Shown: positions 1-9,118, numbered from the stretch's first letter. The stretch: 64,000 bases of DNA from Pseudomonas sp. MWU15-20650 (GCF_023242475.1 NZ_JALJFG010000008.1:98507-162506), one strand, 5' to 3'. Notes: generated by a model not told the origin, from the letters alone. Made by a program: numbers and translations.

Positions 1-23
1 CCCACATTATTTATTGCACAGTG

Positions 24-362
24 TCAGGTGTGGACGCGTACCCACACGCTTACCAGCACTGTCGCCGCCATCAACCACGCCACCGCGGCGACGGCCAGCG
101 ATGCCTCAAGTCGCATCCGATCAACCATCACATACAGCGTCGACAGGTACACAAAGTACGGAATGATCGACCACATCCCAAACAGGATGGTGGTCTTCAA
201 ATCCTCCATCGAGCGACTTTTGCCGACGATGTAGTGTGCGATCAACGCAAAGGTCGGAAACAGCGGCACCAGCCCCGCGATGTAATAGTTTTTGGTCTTG
301 GCCAGCGCCGCCAGGATCAACACCACCGCCGCGCCCAGGGCGGCCTTCAAAAAAAGATCCAT
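24..362 (-). CDS. glpM: GlpM family inner-membrane protein
   Basis: 112-aa hydrophobic protein with about four membrane segments (residues 1-20, 28-47, 57-80 and 88-108), matching the length and character of Pseudomonas GlpM. In P. aeruginosa GlpM is an inner-membrane protein next to glpD that has been linked to alginate production; its biochemical role is not defined. The start codon overlaps the aauR stop by one base (TGATG), so here it is translationally coupled to aauR and not adjacent to glpD, which lies 7 kb away. The assignment rests on recognising the sequence; the role in this strain is unknown. Confidence 0.8.
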   Translation of the reverse strand: MDLFLKAALGAAVVLILAALAKTKNYYIAGLVPLFPTFALIAHYIVGKSRSMEDLKTTILFGMWSIIPYFVYLSTLYVMVDRMRLEASLAVAAVAWLMAATVLVSVWVRVHT

Positions 363-1699
363 CAGTGACTCAATCCGTATTTCCTGACCTTGTCGAACAG
401 GGTGGTCTTGGCCATTCCCAGTTCCTGGCTGGCCTGGGTCAGGTTGCCGCCACTGCGTTGCAGGGCGTCGTTGAGCAGGTTGCGTTCGAAGGCTTCGACC
501 GCTTCGGTAAAGGCCAGGCCGTGATTGCCGCTGCTGGTGCCGCTTTTCTTGAAGGCGGGCAAGCCCAGGGCGAAGCGCTCGGCGACGTTGCGCAGTTCGC
601 GCACGTTGCCTGGCCAGTCGTGGCTCATCAGGCTCGACACCGTCTGGTTATCCAGCTCCGGCAAGGTGCGATCGAAGCGTAGCGACGACTGCTGCAGGAA
701 GTGTTCGAACAACTGCAGGATGTCCTCGCGGCGTTCACGCAGGGGCGGCAGTTCCAGGGTCACCACGTTGAGGCGGTAGTACAGGTCGCTGCGGAACTGG
801 TTGGCGCGGCTCAGTTCATCAAGGTCGGACTTGGTGGCGGCGATGACGCGGCAATCCACCGCCACGCTCTGGTTCGAACCCAGGCGCTCCAACGTACGCT
901 CCTGCAACACCCGCAGCAGTTTGATCTGCAGGTTGATCGGCATGCTTTCCACTTCATCGAGGAACAGCGTGCCTTCGTGGGCGTGCTCGATCTTGCCGAT
1001 CCGGCGTTTGCCGGCACCGGTAAAGGCGTTGGCTTCGTGGCCGAAAATTTCGCTTTCGAACAGGTTCTCCGGCAGCCCGCCGCAGTTCAGGGCGACGAAC
1101 TGGTGGGCGTGGCGCCGGCTGAAGTCATGCAGGCAACGCGCGACCAGCTCCTTGCCGGTACCGGTTTCACCTTCGATCAGCACGTTGGCCGACGTGTCGG
1201 CGACGTTAGCGATCAGTTCGCGCAGGTTTTGCATGGCGGGGGAACGGCCGATGATGCGGCCTTCCAGGGAGTCGCGCTCCGCCAGCTGGCGGCGCAGCGA
1301 CCAGACTTCCCGCGCCAGCCCACGTTGCTCCAGGGCGCGGCGAGCCACGTCTACCAGGCGTTCGGGCGAGAAGGGTTTCTCCATGAAGTCGTAGGCGCCG
1401 TTACGCATGGCGCCGACAGCCATCGAGATGTCGCCATGGCCGGTGATCAGCACCACCGGCAGGCTTTTATCCAGCGCCTTGAGGCGGGTCAGCAGCTCCA
1501 GGCCATCGATGCCCGGCAGGCGAATATCGCTGATGACAATGCCGGCAAAGTTCTCGCCGATACGGGTCAGCGCTTCTTCGGCACTGCCCACCCCGACGCT
1601 GGGAATGTCTTCCAGTGCCAAGGCTTGCTGGCAGCCGAGCAGCACATGGGGGTCGTCCTCGACGATCAGGACGGTGAGGCCTTTAGGATCTGTATTCAT
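362..1699 (-). CDS. aauR: Sigma-54-dependent response regulator AauR (DctD/NtrC family)
   Basis: 445-aa activator for uptake of acidic amino acids. Receiver domain at about residues 8-120 with the phosphoacceptor Asp58 (ISDIRLPG) and conserved Lys108. AAA+ domain at about 150-375 with Walker A GETGTGKE (177-184). Fis-type helix-turn-helix at the C-terminus (QASQELGMAKTTLFDKVRK). The sigma-54 contact loop reads NAFTGA at 224-229 where most family members have GAFTGA. It overlaps the upstream aauS by 4 bases (ATGA). The partner kinase is AauS, and its target is inferred to be the aatJ promoter, where two TTCGG-N4-CCGAA-type sites are visible. A DctD-like dicarboxylate regulator is the alternative, but the adjoining aat genes favour AauR. 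Confidence 0.88.
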   Translation of the reverse strand: MNTDPKGLTVLIVEDDPHVLLGCQQALALEDIPSVGVGSAEEALTRIGENFAGIVISDIRLPGIDGLELLTRLKALDKSLPVVLITGHGDISMAVGAMRNGAYDFMEKPFSPERLVDVARRALEQRGLAREVWSLRRQLAERDSLEGRIIGRSPAMQNLRELIANVADTSANVLIEGETGTGKELVARCLHDFSRRHAHQFVALNCGGLPENLFESEIFGHEANAFTGAGKRRIGKIEHAHEGTLFLDEVESMPINLQIKLLRVLQERTLERLGSNQSVAVDCRVIAATKSDLDELSRANQFRSDLYYRLNVVTLELPPLRERREDILQLFEHFLQQSSLRFDRTLPELDNQTVSSLMSHDWPGNVRELRNVAERFALGLPAFKKSGTSSGNHGLAFTEAVEAFERNLLNDALQRSGGNLTQASQELGMAKTTLFDKVRKYGLSH

Positions 1700-3600
1700 G
1701 TCGACTCAGCTTTTTGAGCGCCCGCCAGCGGCAGGCTCAGGACGAAGGCGGTACCACCACTGGCCGGGTGTTCCACGGCCAGGTTACCGCCGGTGGCGGC
1801 CGCGAGGCTGGCGGAAAGCGTCAGCCCCAGGCCCAGGCCCTGTTCCCCAGGTTTGGTGGTGAAGAACGGTTCGAACAAATGTTTGCGCGTTTCGGGGTCG
1901 ATACCATGGCCATTGTCGCGCACGAGCAGGCGGTATTTGCCATCGCTACTTTGGCCTTCCAGCCACAATTGTGGCGCTGATTGTGCCTGCATCGCATCCA
2001 GGGCATTGCTGATCAGGTTGACCAGAATCTGCTCCAGTCGTGTTTGGTCGATCTGCAGTTGGGCATTGGCAAAGTCGCGTTGTACGGTCAGCGGCAGGCC
2101 GTCCAGGCGTGCGCCGAGTACTTGGAACGCCGCATCCACGGCCTTGCCGAGGTTGGCTTCGCCCTGGTCGTCACCGCGCCTGGCAAAGGAGCGCAGGCTG
2201 GCAGTGATGCGCCCCATGCGGTCGATCAGTTCATTGATGGTCTTGAGGTTGGTGCTGGCGGTATCCAGGGCCCCGCGCTCCAGAAAGCGCACCGTGTTGC
2301 CCGACAGGGTACGCAGTGCGGCCAGTGGCTGGTTCAGTTCGTGGGCGATACTGGTGGACATCTGGCCGATGGCGGCGAGTTTGCCGGCCTGTACCAGTTC
2401 ATCCTGGGCGCGGCGCAGGGTTTCCTCGGCCTGGCGTCGTTCGCGGATCTGGCCCTTGAGCCGCTCGTTGCTGGCACGCAGGTCGGCGGTGCGTTCGGCA
2501 ATCCGCCGTTCCAGTTGGTTGTTGGCTTCCTGCAAGGCTTCCCGCGCGGCGAGGCGGGTGGCAATGACTTTGCGCCGCTCATTCCAGGCAATCAGCAAGA
2601 AGGCGACCAGGCCAAAGGCAACGGCCACCAGAATGCCCTGGTTGATCGCAGCACGACGCAGGTCGTTGAGCGGCGTGAGGAGGGTGAAGTTCCACGGTGT
2701 GTCATTGAGCGGGCGGGTTTGCGCCAGGTAGCTGACTTCGTGCGCGTCGTTGACCACTTCGCTGTTGGCCGGGAAGGTCAGTTTCTCGCTGCCTTCGTTC
2801 AAGCGCTCGCGGGCCAGGGGTTCCAATTCGTTGAGCGTCGCCCAGTAATATTGCAGGCTGTGGGCCAGGCGGTCCTTGGTGTCAGCGCTCAACGGTCGTA
2901 TGGCCTTGAGGCGACGGGCGGGGTCGCTGGACAGAATGATGATGCCGTTCTCGTCGCTTACAAAAGCTTCCAGGCGTGCGCGTTGCCAGCGTTCTTCCAG
3001 GGCTTCGAGGCGGACCTTGACCACCGCCACGCCGATGATCTTGCCGTGCTCTTCGAGGCCATGGGCCAGGTAGTAGCCGGGTTCGCCGTTGGTGCTGCCG
3101 ATGCCATAGAAGCGACCGGGGTGGCCACGTACGGCATTCTGGAAATAGGCACGGAAGGACAGGTCTTCACCTTGGTAACTGTCAGCATCGCGCCAGTTAC
3201 TGGTGGCCAGTACACGGCCGGTGGTGTCCATCACGTAGATGGCCCGGCTGCGGCTGCGTCGGTTCAGGCCCTCCAGGTAGTCGTTGACCGTCTTGCGGGT
3301 TTCCTGGTTTGGATCTGCCAGCAATGTAGAGACGCTGGATTCCAGCTCAAGGAGGCTGGGTAGATAGGTGTATTTGCTCAGTTCGCTTTCGACGGTGCGG
3401 GCGTGCAGTTCCAACTGGCGTTCGCCGTTGTCGCTGAGGGTGCGGATGCCATAGTACTCACTGACCCAGAAGCCGATATAACCCAAGCCGACCATCAGGG
3501 CGATGATCAACGGCGGCAGGAACAGTTGGCGTATCAGGCGAGGCTTCACGGCAAGTGATGGCGGCGCGGCGCGATAGGGGTTGGGGTCGCATTTCATCAC
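1696..3600 (-). CDS. aauS: Sensor histidine kinase AauS
   Basis: 634-aa membrane kinase. The first membrane segment is at about residues 24-46, followed by a periplasmic double-Cache-like region of about 270 residues, then a second segment at about 318-338 (ILVAVAFGLVAFLLIAW). After that come a coiled coil (about 345-405), the H-box SIAHELNQPLAAL (His near residue 420), the N-box (LVNLISNALDAM) and glycine boxes (DNGHGID, GLGLGLTLS). This is the DctB/AauS arrangement. Family knowledge and the adjacent aat transporter suggest it senses glutamate or aspartate in the periplasm and phosphorylates AauR. It is followed by aauR with a 4-base overlap. A REPIN separates it from aatP, so the aau pair may have its own or a read-through promoter. 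Confidence 0.88.
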   Translation of the reverse strand: MMKCDPNPYRAAPPSLAVKPRLIRQLFLPPLIIALMVGLGYIGFWVSEYYGIRTLSDNGERQLELHARTVESELSKYTYLPSLLELESSVSTLLADPNQETRKTVNDYLEGLNRRSRSRAIYVMDTTGRVLATSNWRDADSYQGEDLSFRAYFQNAVRGHPGRFYGIGSTNGEPGYYLAHGLEEHGKIIGVAVVKVRLEALEERWQRARLEAFVSDENGIIILSSDPARRLKAIRPLSADTKDRLAHSLQYYWATLNELEPLARERLNEGSEKLTFPANSEVVNDAHEVSYLAQTRPLNDTPWNFTLLTPLNDLRRAAINQGILVAVAFGLVAFLLIAWNERRKVIATRLAAREALQEANNQLERRIAERTADLRASNERLKGQIRERRQAEETLRRAQDELVQAGKLAAIGQMSTSIAHELNQPLAALRTLSGNTVRFLERGALDTASTNLKTINELIDRMGRITASLRSFARRGDDQGEANLGKAVDAAFQVLGARLDGLPLTVQRDFANAQLQIDQTRLEQILVNLISNALDAMQAQSAPQLWLEGQSSDGKYRLLVRDNGHGIDPETRKHLFEPFFTTKPGEQGLGLGLTLSASLAAATGGNLAVEHPASGGTAFVLSLPLAGAQKAEST

Positions 3601-3634
3601 AGATGCCTTGGGTCAGCTACTTCTCGCCTGCCAA

Positions 3635-3736
3635 CTGTAGGAGCGAGCTTGCTCGCGAAAAACTCAAAGGCACCGCGGTAATCCTGGGTACACGCGTTAT
3701 CGTTGTCGTCTTTCGCGAGCAAGCTCGCTCCTACAG
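3635..3736. repeat. REPIN: two inverted REP units
   Basis: Two copies of a REP unit (core GGAGCGAGCTTGCTCGCGAA) in opposite orientation, at 3635-3661 and 3711-3736, with about 50 bases between them. It lies in the gap between aatP and aauS. It resembles the extragenic palindromic repeats of P. fluorescens; there are no coding features. Confidence 0.9.
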
Positions 3737-3754
3737 GGGAGAAGCGAGTTGCTT

Positions 3755-4489
3755 TTAGTGCTGCAGGATTTTCTCAAGGAAGTGCTGCGCGCGTTCGGAG
3801 CGAGCGCTGATGTCGCCGAAGAACTCTTCTTTCGGGCAGTCTTCGATGATCTTGCCGGCGTCCATGAAGATCACGCGGTCGGCCACTTTGCGGGCGAAGC
3901 CCATTTCGTGGGTCACGCACATCATGGTCATGCCTTCGTGGGCCAGTTGCACCATCACGTCGAGCACTTCGTTGACCATTTCCGGGTCGAGGGCAGAGGT
4001 CGGTTCGTCGAACAGCATGACGATCGGGTCCATGGCCAGGGCCCGGGCAATCGCTACACGTTGCTGCTGGCCGCCGGACAGTTGGCCCGGATGCTTGTGA
4101 GCGTGGGCCGACAGACCCACGCGATCGAGCAATTGCAGGCCCTTCTTGGTGGCTTCTTCCTTGCTGCGACCGAGCACCTTGATCTGCGCAATGGTCAGGT
4201 TTTCGGTAATGGTCAGGTGCGGGAACAGCTCGAAGTGCTGAAACACCATGCCCACGCGCGAGCGCAGTTTCGGCAGGTTGGTCTTCGGGTCGGCGATGGA
4301 GGTGCCGTCGACCACGATGTCGCCTTTCTGGAACGGTTCCAGCGCGTTCACGCATTTGATCAGGGTGGACTTGCCTGAGCCGGAGGGCCCGCACACCACG
4401 ATCACTTCGCCTTTCTTGACCTCGGTGCTGCAATCGGTCAGCACCTGGAAGTCGCCATACCACTTGTTGATATTCTTGATAGAGATCAT
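3755..4489 (-). CDS. aatP: Glutamate/aspartate ABC transporter ATPase AatP
   Basis: 244-aa ATP-binding subunit of a polar amino-acid ABC importer. Walker A GPSGSGKS (about residues 34-41), Q-loop, signature [15 protein letters not shown], Walker [13 protein letters not shown] and the H-loop are all intact, and the length is standard for GlnQ/GltL-type subunits. It powers uptake through AatQ/AatM using AatJ as the periplasmic receptor. Its start overlaps the aatM stop by four bases (ATGA), consistent with one aatJQMP transcript. Substrate specificity is inferred from the linked aauRS genes. Confidence 0.92.
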   Translation of the reverse strand: MISIKNINKWYGDFQVLTDCSTEVKKGEVIVVCGPSGSGKSTLIKCVNALEPFQKGDIVVDGTSIADPKTNLPKLRSRVGMVFQHFELFPHLTITENLTIAQIKVLGRSKEEATKKGLQLLDRVGLSAHAHKHPGQLSGGQQQRVAIARALAMDPIVMLFDEPTSALDPEMVNEVLDVMVQLAHEGMTMMCVTHEMGFARKVADRVIFMDAGKIIEDCPKEEFFGDISARSERAQHFLEKILQH

Positions 4490-5157
4490 ACGGCAAACCT
4501 TTTTTGCAGACGCTTGACCAGCAGCGAGGCGGAAAAGCTGATGATGAAGTAGACGACACCGGCGAAGATCAGGAACTCATTGGAGCGGCCGATGATGTCG
4601 CCGTTGGAGCGGGCGGAGTTGAGGAAGTCCACCAGGCCCACGGTGTAGACCAGCGAGGTATCCTGGAACAGGATGATCGATTGTTGCAGCAGCAACGGGG
4701 TCATCTTGCGGAACGCCTGGGGCAGGATGATCAGGCGCATGGTCTGGCCATAGGTCATGCCCATCGCCTGGGCTGCGCCCATCTGGCCCTTGGGAATCGA
4801 CTGCACGCCAGCCCGCACGATTTCACAGAAGTATGCGGCTTCGAACATCATGAAGGCCACGACGCAGGAGGTGAACGCACCGATCGGGGTGTCTTCGCCG
4901 GTGATCCAGCGCAGTACGAACGGCACCGCCAGGTAGAACCAGGTGATCACCAGCAGCAGTGGGATCGAGCGGAAGTAGTTCACATAGGCGCCGGCCAGGC
5001 GCGACAGCAGCTTGCTGGACGACAGGCGCATCAGCGCGAGGATCGTGCCCAATGCGATGCCGCCGACTACGCCCATGACCATCAGTTGCAGGGTCATGAC
5101 CATGCCGTTCCACAGGCCCGGGATAGCGGGGATGATACCGCTGAAATCGAAGTCCAT
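4486..5157 (-). CDS. aatM: Glutamate/aspartate ABC transporter permease AatM
   Basis: 223-aa inner-membrane permease of the His/Glu/Gln family. It has five predicted membrane helices and the conserved permease loop near residues 125-150 ([19 protein letters not shown]). It pairs with AatQ to form the heterodimeric channel. Its start overlaps the aatQ stop by one base (TAATG) and its stop overlaps the aatP start by four, so translation of the three genes is coupled. By order (J-Q-M-P) this is AatM, the GltK-like subunit. Confidence 0.9.
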   Translation of the reverse strand: MDFDFSGIIPAIPGLWNGMVMTLQLMVMGVVGGIALGTILALMRLSSSKLLSRLAGAYVNYFRSIPLLLVITWFYLAVPFVLRWITGEDTPIGAFTSCVVAFMMFEAAYFCEIVRAGVQSIPKGQMGAAQAMGMTYGQTMRLIILPQAFRKMTPLLLQQSIILFQDTSLVYTVGLVDFLNSARSNGDIIGRSNEFLIFAGVVYFIISFSASLLVKRLQKRFAV

Positions 5158-5903
5158 TATTTACCCCCCACGGAGATCAGGCCGGGCACGGCGACTTTCT
5201 TCTCGACCACGCGCATCAGCAGCATCAGGCTCATGTTCAGGGTGAAGTAGATCAGCGTGGCCAGGGTGAAGGCTTCAAACAGGTTGGCCGAGAACTCGGC
5301 GGTCTGTTTGGTTTGTGCCAGCAGTTCCATCAGGCCGATCAAGGACGCCACGGAGGAGTTCTTGAACACGTTGAGGAATTCCGAGGTGAGCGGCGGAATG
5401 ATGATCCGATAAGCCTGGGGCAGCAGCACGTTCCAGTAGATCTGCGGCAGCTTGAAGCCCATGGCGCGCGCGGCAGACTCCTGGCCACGCGGCAGCGCCT
5501 GGATGCCGGTACGCACTTGTTCACACACACGGGCGGCGGTGAACAGGCCCAGGCACACCACGACGCTCAGGTAGGCCGAGGTGGTCGGGTTGAGGTCTTG
5601 TTTGTACCAGTCCTGCAGGTTTTGCGGCAGCAGGTCGGGTATCAGGAAGTACCAGATAAACAGTTGAACCAGCAGAGGCACGTTACGAAACAGTTCCACG
5701 TAGCAGGTCGCGATGCCCGATACGATGCGGTTTGGCACGGTGCGCATGACCCCCAGAATGGAGCCCAGCAGCAAGGCGATAATCCATGCCACGACAGCGA
5801 TGGCAATGGTCCAGCCCAAGCCGGCGATGTACCAGTCGAGATAAGTCTCGCTGCCCACGCCGGTGGACTTGAAGAACACGCCCCAGTCCCAGTTGTAATT
5901 CAT
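5157..5903 (-). CDS. aatQ: Glutamate/aspartate ABC transporter permease AatQ
   Basis: 248-aa permease, GltJ-like. The start is placed at the ATG at 5901-5903 (MNYNWDWGVFF) because it has a good Shine-Dalgarno (GGGGAGA) and matches the family N-terminus; an open frame extends further upstream to 6026 but has no site. It has five to six membrane segments and the conserved loop RTGIQALPRGQESAARAMG. It lies 194 bases downstream of aatJ, and a stable hairpin sits in that gap, so expression relative to aatJ is probably reduced. It forms the membrane channel with AatM. Confidence 0.9.
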   Translation of the reverse strand: MNYNWDWGVFFKSTGVGSETYLDWYIAGLGWTIAIAVVAWIIALLLGSILGVMRTVPNRIVSGIATCYVELFRNVPLLVQLFIWYFLIPDLLPQNLQDWYKQDLNPTTSAYLSVVVCLGLFTAARVCEQVRTGIQALPRGQESAARAMGFKLPQIYWNVLLPQAYRIIIPPLTSEFLNVFKNSSVASLIGLMELLAQTKQTAEFSANLFEAFTLATLIYFTLNMSLMLLMRVVEKKVAVPGLISVGGK

Positions 5904-6053
5904 TAGGGTCTCCCCTCGAGATCGATCGATGTACAAGTACCCGCATGGGGGAAGATCCCTTCCCGCCCGACGTTGAACGCCAGGCACACGCGATCGGCTC
6001 GAAAACCGCCAGGTCGAGTGTTCCAAATTAAAGCCAGCAGGTAGTAACAGATG

Positions 6054-6078
6054 CCTGAGGGAGAGTGGCTCCCTCAGG
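6054..6078 (-). other. Intergenic mRNA hairpin after aatJ
   Basis: A 10-bp perfect stem (CCTGAGGGAG / CTCCCTCAGG) with a 5-base loop lies 20 bases after the aatJ stop. There is no T-run on the minus strand. It therefore looks like an mRNA-stabilising or attenuating element between a highly expressed binding protein and its permeases, not a full terminator. Confidence 0.6.
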
Positions 6079-6097
6079 AGATAAGCTTAGTCAGGTA

Positions 6098-7024
6098 TCA
6101 GATTTTTACGTCAGGCGCTGGCTTGTCGCTTGGGTTAGCGATCAGCTCCTTGACCTTTTCGCTCATCGGGAAGTTCAGGTTCAGGCCTTTTGGTGGAACC
6201 GGGCTCTCGAACCATTTGCTGTAGATCTTGTTGATTTCGCCGGATTTGTACAGGGCGGTGATGGCGTCATCCACGGCCTTCTTGAACGCTGGGTCGTCTT
6301 TGCGAACCATGCAAGCGTAGGCTTCAAAGGACTGCGGAGTACCGGTGATGACCCAGTCGTCCGGCTTCTTGGCCTTGGCTTCTTCACCGGCCAGCAGGGC
6401 GTCGTCCATCATGAAGGCGACAGCGCGGCCGCTTTCCAGCATCTGGAAGGACTCGCCGTGGTCTTTGGCGGAGATGACGTTCATGCCCATCTGCTTGTCG
6501 GCGTTCATCGCCTTGATGATGCGCTCGGACGTGGTGCCGGCGGTGGTCACCACGTTTTTGCCTTTCAGGTCAGCAAAGTCGGCGTAGGACGGCTTGCCGT
6601 CCTTGTCTTTCTTGACCAGCAGGCGGGTGCCGATTTCGAAGATGTTGACGGTGAAGTCGACCTGCTGGGCGCGTTCGGCGTTGTTGGTGGTGGAGCCGCA
6701 CTCGATATCCGCGGTGCCGTTCTGGATCAGCGGGATACGGGTTTGTGAAGTGACCAGGTTGTACTTGGTCTTCAGGTCGGGTTTGTTCAGGTCTTTTTTC
6801 AGGGCTTCAACGATAGCCAGCTGAATGTCATGGGAGTAGCCCACAGGCTTGCCCGAACCATCCGCGATGTAGGAAAACGGAATGGAGCTGTCGCGGTGCG
6901 CGAGAGTGATAGTGCCGGAGTCGTTGATTTTCTTCAGTGTGCCGGTGAGTTCGGCGGCGAAAACTGGAGTGCTGATCAGAGCAGCAGCGATAGCTGCGCC
7001 CAAGATATGGGGAACGATGCGCAT
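6098..7024 (-). CDS. aatJ: Glutamate/aspartate periplasmic binding protein AatJ
   Basis: 308-aa solute-binding protein of the family 3 (GltI/AatJ) class. The start is set at the ATG at 7022-7024, preceded by GGAAG; upstream in-frame codons add a non-signal-like extension. Signal peptide of about 22 residues (MRIVPHILGAAIAAALISTP, cleavage after VFA). The mature protein holds the SBP_bac_3 fold with the family motif SIPFSYIADGSGKPVGYS. It delivers glutamate and aspartate to AatQM-P. It is first in the operon, and the upstream sigma-54 promoter and two AauR-type sites suggest AauR activation. Confidence 0.92.
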   Translation of the reverse strand: MRIVPHILGAAIAAALISTPVFAAELTGTLKKINDSGTITLAHRDSSIPFSYIADGSGKPVGYSHDIQLAIVEALKKDLNKPDLKTKYNLVTSQTRIPLIQNGTADIECGSTTNNAERAQQVDFTVNIFEIGTRLLVKKDKDGKPSYADFADLKGKNVVTTAGTTSERIIKAMNADKQMGMNVISAKDHGESFQMLESGRAVAFMMDDALLAGEEAKAKKPDDWVITGTPQSFEAYACMVRKDDPAFKKAVDDAITALYKSGEINKIYSKWFESPVPPKGLNLNFPMSEKVKELIANPSDKPAPDVKI

Positions 7025-7136
7025 CAATACTTCCTCGACATTTGTTTTTTTTATGAAGCCAGTTAGACGGCTCTCTTGTACAGCGAATGTCCGTGACGGC
7101 TCCTGAAGCGTCATGGGCAATCGTCAGGAAGTGTAG

Positions 7137-7152
7137 AGCATGAGTCGTGCCA
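7137..7152 (-). promoter_or_regulatory. Sigma-54 (-24/-12) promoter of aatJ
   Basis: On the minus strand the sequence reads TGGCACG-ACTC-ATGCT, with GG and GC at the exact -24/-12 spacing. Only one base differs from TGGCACG-N4-TTGC. The predicted start is near 7126, giving a leader of about 100 bases to aatJ. AauR is a sigma-54 activator, which fits. Confidence 0.85.
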
Positions 7153-7228
7153 TATCGGAAATAAAAGGTTAACTATATGATTTATATAGAAATTAACTTT
7201 ATGTTTCGATTGTTTTTCATGCGTGGGG

Positions 7229-7273
7229 TACGGCAAACCGAATCGGACAGCAGGTTGCGTTCGGAAAACCGAA
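7229..7273. promoter_or_regulatory. Two AauR upstream activating sites
   Basis: The inverted repeat TTCGG-AAAA-CCGAA at 7260-7273 is a perfect match to the AauR site TTCGG-N4-CCGAA reported for P. putida. A second copy, TACGG-CAAA-CCGAA at 7229-7242, has one mismatch. They lie about 86 and 117 bp upstream of the -24/-12 element, at normal enhancer distance. Confidence 0.8.
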
Positions 7274-7289
7274 TAGGGCTACGGGTATA

Positions 7290-7325
7290 CAAAAGCCCCT
7301 GGGCCTTGCGGCGCAGGGGCTTTTG
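7290..7325 (-). terminator. Intrinsic terminator of glpD
   Basis: Stem AAAAGCCCCTG / CAGGGGCTTTT with a GGCCTTGCGGCG-type loop, followed on the minus strand by T residues. It is 14 bases past the glpD stop and insulates glpD from the aatJ control region. Confidence 0.85.
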
Positions 7326-7338
7326 TACGGCCTGTCGA

Positions 7339-8877
7339 TCAGGCTGCTTGGAACTTGCTACGGTTCTGCTCAACCTTGGACAGATAGCGTTGCACGTTTT
7401 CCTGTTCTTCCGGGGTGGTGAACAGGCCAAGCTTGGTGCGGCGCCACAGGACATCCTGGGGCTGGGTCGCCCACTCTTCGGCGCACAGGTAATCGACTTC
7501 GCGGGTGTACAGGCCACCTCCCAAGTGGTCGCCCAGGTCGGCCAACGATTGCACGCCTTCCAGCAGGCGCCAGGTGCGGCTGCCATAGGTGGTGGACCAG
7601 CGGCGCGCGATCTCGCTTGGTACCCAGTCGTACTTGGCGCGAATCGCCTCGGCCAGCGCTTCTGGTGTCGTCATGTTTTCGCCGCCGGGCAGGCTGGCCG
7701 TGGCGGTCCAGCTTGGGCGCATCTGTGTGAAGTAGGGGGCCAGTTGCGCCATCGCCGACTCGGCGAGTTTGCGATAGGTGGTCAACTTGCCACCGAACAC
7801 CGACAGGATCGGCGCTTCGCCGTTAGCGCCGGACAGCGCCAATGTGTAGTCGCGGGTGATGGCTGACGGGTTGTCGGATTCGTCGTTGCACAGCGGGCGA
7901 ACACCGGAATAGGTGTGGACGATGTCGTCACGGCTCAACTGCTTTTTGAAGTGGGCATTGACCACGTTGAGCATGTAGTCGGTTTCACCTTCGGTAATCG
8001 CCACTTTCGCCGGGTCGCCGGTGTACTCGCGATCAGTGGTGCCGATGATGGTCAGGTGGTTCAGGTAGGGAATGGTGAAGACGATGCGCTGGTCTTCGTT
8101 CTGCAGAATGTGCGCATGCGCGCCTTCATACAGTTTCGGTACGATCAGGTGGCTGCCCTGGATCAGGCGGATGCCGTAGGGCGAATCGAGCTTGAGATCG
8201 TCCTTGATGAACTTGGCAACCCATGGGCCTGCGGCGTTTACCAAGGCCCGGGCACGGATCGAGAACAGGCTGCCATCGGCGCGTTCCATGTTCATTTCCC
8301 ACAGGCCATTGCTGCGATGCGCACTGGTGCAACGGGTCTGGGTATGGATATGTGCGCCTTTTTCGCGGGCGGCCATGGCATTGAGTACCACCAGGCGGGC
8401 GTCATCGACCCAGCAGTCGGAATATTCGAAGCCTTTGGTGATCTCGCTCTTGAGCGGGCTGTCGGGGCCGAACTTGAGGCTTTTCGAACCGGCGAGTTTC
8501 TCGCGCTTGCCCAGGTGGTCATACAGGAACAGGCCGGCACGAATCATCCAGGCCGGACGCAGGTGCGGGCGGTGCGGCAGCACGAAGCGCATCTGCTTGA
8601 CGATGTGCGGGGCCTTGGCCAGCAGCACTTCACGCTCTGCCAGAGCTTCGCGCACCAGGCGGAATTCGTAATGCTCCAGGTAGCGCAGGCCACCGTGGAT
8701 CAATTTGCTGCTGGCGGAGGACGTGTGGCTGGCCAGGTCATCCTTTTCGCAAAGGAATACCGACAAACCGCGACCGGCTGCGTCTGCTGCAATGCCGACG
8801 CCATTGATCCCGCCGCCGATAACGGCCACGTCATAGACTTCGGCAAGCGGTGGAGCAGGCAAGGTAGAAGGGTTCAT
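7339..8877 (-). CDS. glpD: Aerobic glycerol-3-phosphate dehydrogenase GlpD
   Basis: 512-aa FAD-dependent, membrane-associated enzyme that oxidises sn-glycerol-3-phosphate to dihydroxyacetone phosphate and passes electrons to the quinone pool. The N-terminal dinucleotide-binding motif GGGINGVG (about residues 21-28) and the substrate-domain motif GGKLTTYRKLAE are present; the length is standard. It follows glpR, with 282 bases between them that hold a palindrome suitable for GlpR and a single REP unit. It has its own downstream terminator. It is the last step of the glpFKRD glycerol pathway. Confidence 0.95.
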   Translation of the reverse strand: MNPSTLPAPPLAEVYDVAVIGGGINGVGIAADAAGRGLSVFLCEKDDLASHTSSASSKLIHGGLRYLEHYEFRLVREALAEREVLLAKAPHIVKQMRFVLPHRPHLRPAWMIRAGLFLYDHLGKREKLAGSKSLKFGPDSPLKSEITKGFEYSDCWVDDARLVVLNAMAAREKGAHIHTQTRCTSAHRSNGLWEMNMERADGSLFSIRARALVNAAGPWVAKFIKDDLKLDSPYGIRLIQGSHLIVPKLYEGAHAHILQNEDQRIVFTIPYLNHLTIIGTTDREYTGDPAKVAITEGETDYMLNVVNAHFKKQLSRDDIVHTYSGVRPLCNDESDNPSAITRDYTLALSGANGEAPILSVFGGKLTTYRKLAESAMAQLAPYFTQMRPSWTATASLPGGENMTTPEALAEAIRAKYDWVPSEIARRWSTTYGSRTWRLLEGVQSLADLGDHLGGGLYTREVDYLCAEEWATQPQDVLWRRTKLGLFTTPEEQENVQRYLSKVEQNRSKFQAA

Positions 8878-8911
8878 CGGCTGGCCTCGCGATCTTTTCG
8901 TATTGGAATTC

Positions 8912-8925
8912 GAACATTAATGTTC
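8912..8925. promoter_or_regulatory. Palindrome upstream of glpD, candidate GlpR operator
   Basis: A perfect 14-bp palindrome (GAACATTAATGTTC) 35 bases upstream of the glpD start, inside an outer TTTTCG...CGAAAA repeat (8895-8936). The AACAT/ATGTT half-sites resemble those of the E. coli GlpR consensus, although arranged differently. Binding is inferred. Confidence 0.5.
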
Positions 8926-9118
8926 ATTTGCGAAAATGGTAGCTGATAAACGCAGGTACAGCCACCCAACGTCGATTGAAAAAACTCATCGAAGGGCGGG
9001 AAAAGGAAAATTTGTGAACATGAGCCTGGGGAAGGCTCAGGGAAAAGGGCGTTGGATAGACGGCTATCGGGAGCCCGTCGCACCGCCCCTCCCGCACGTT
9101 GATGCATGAACCCATTCC

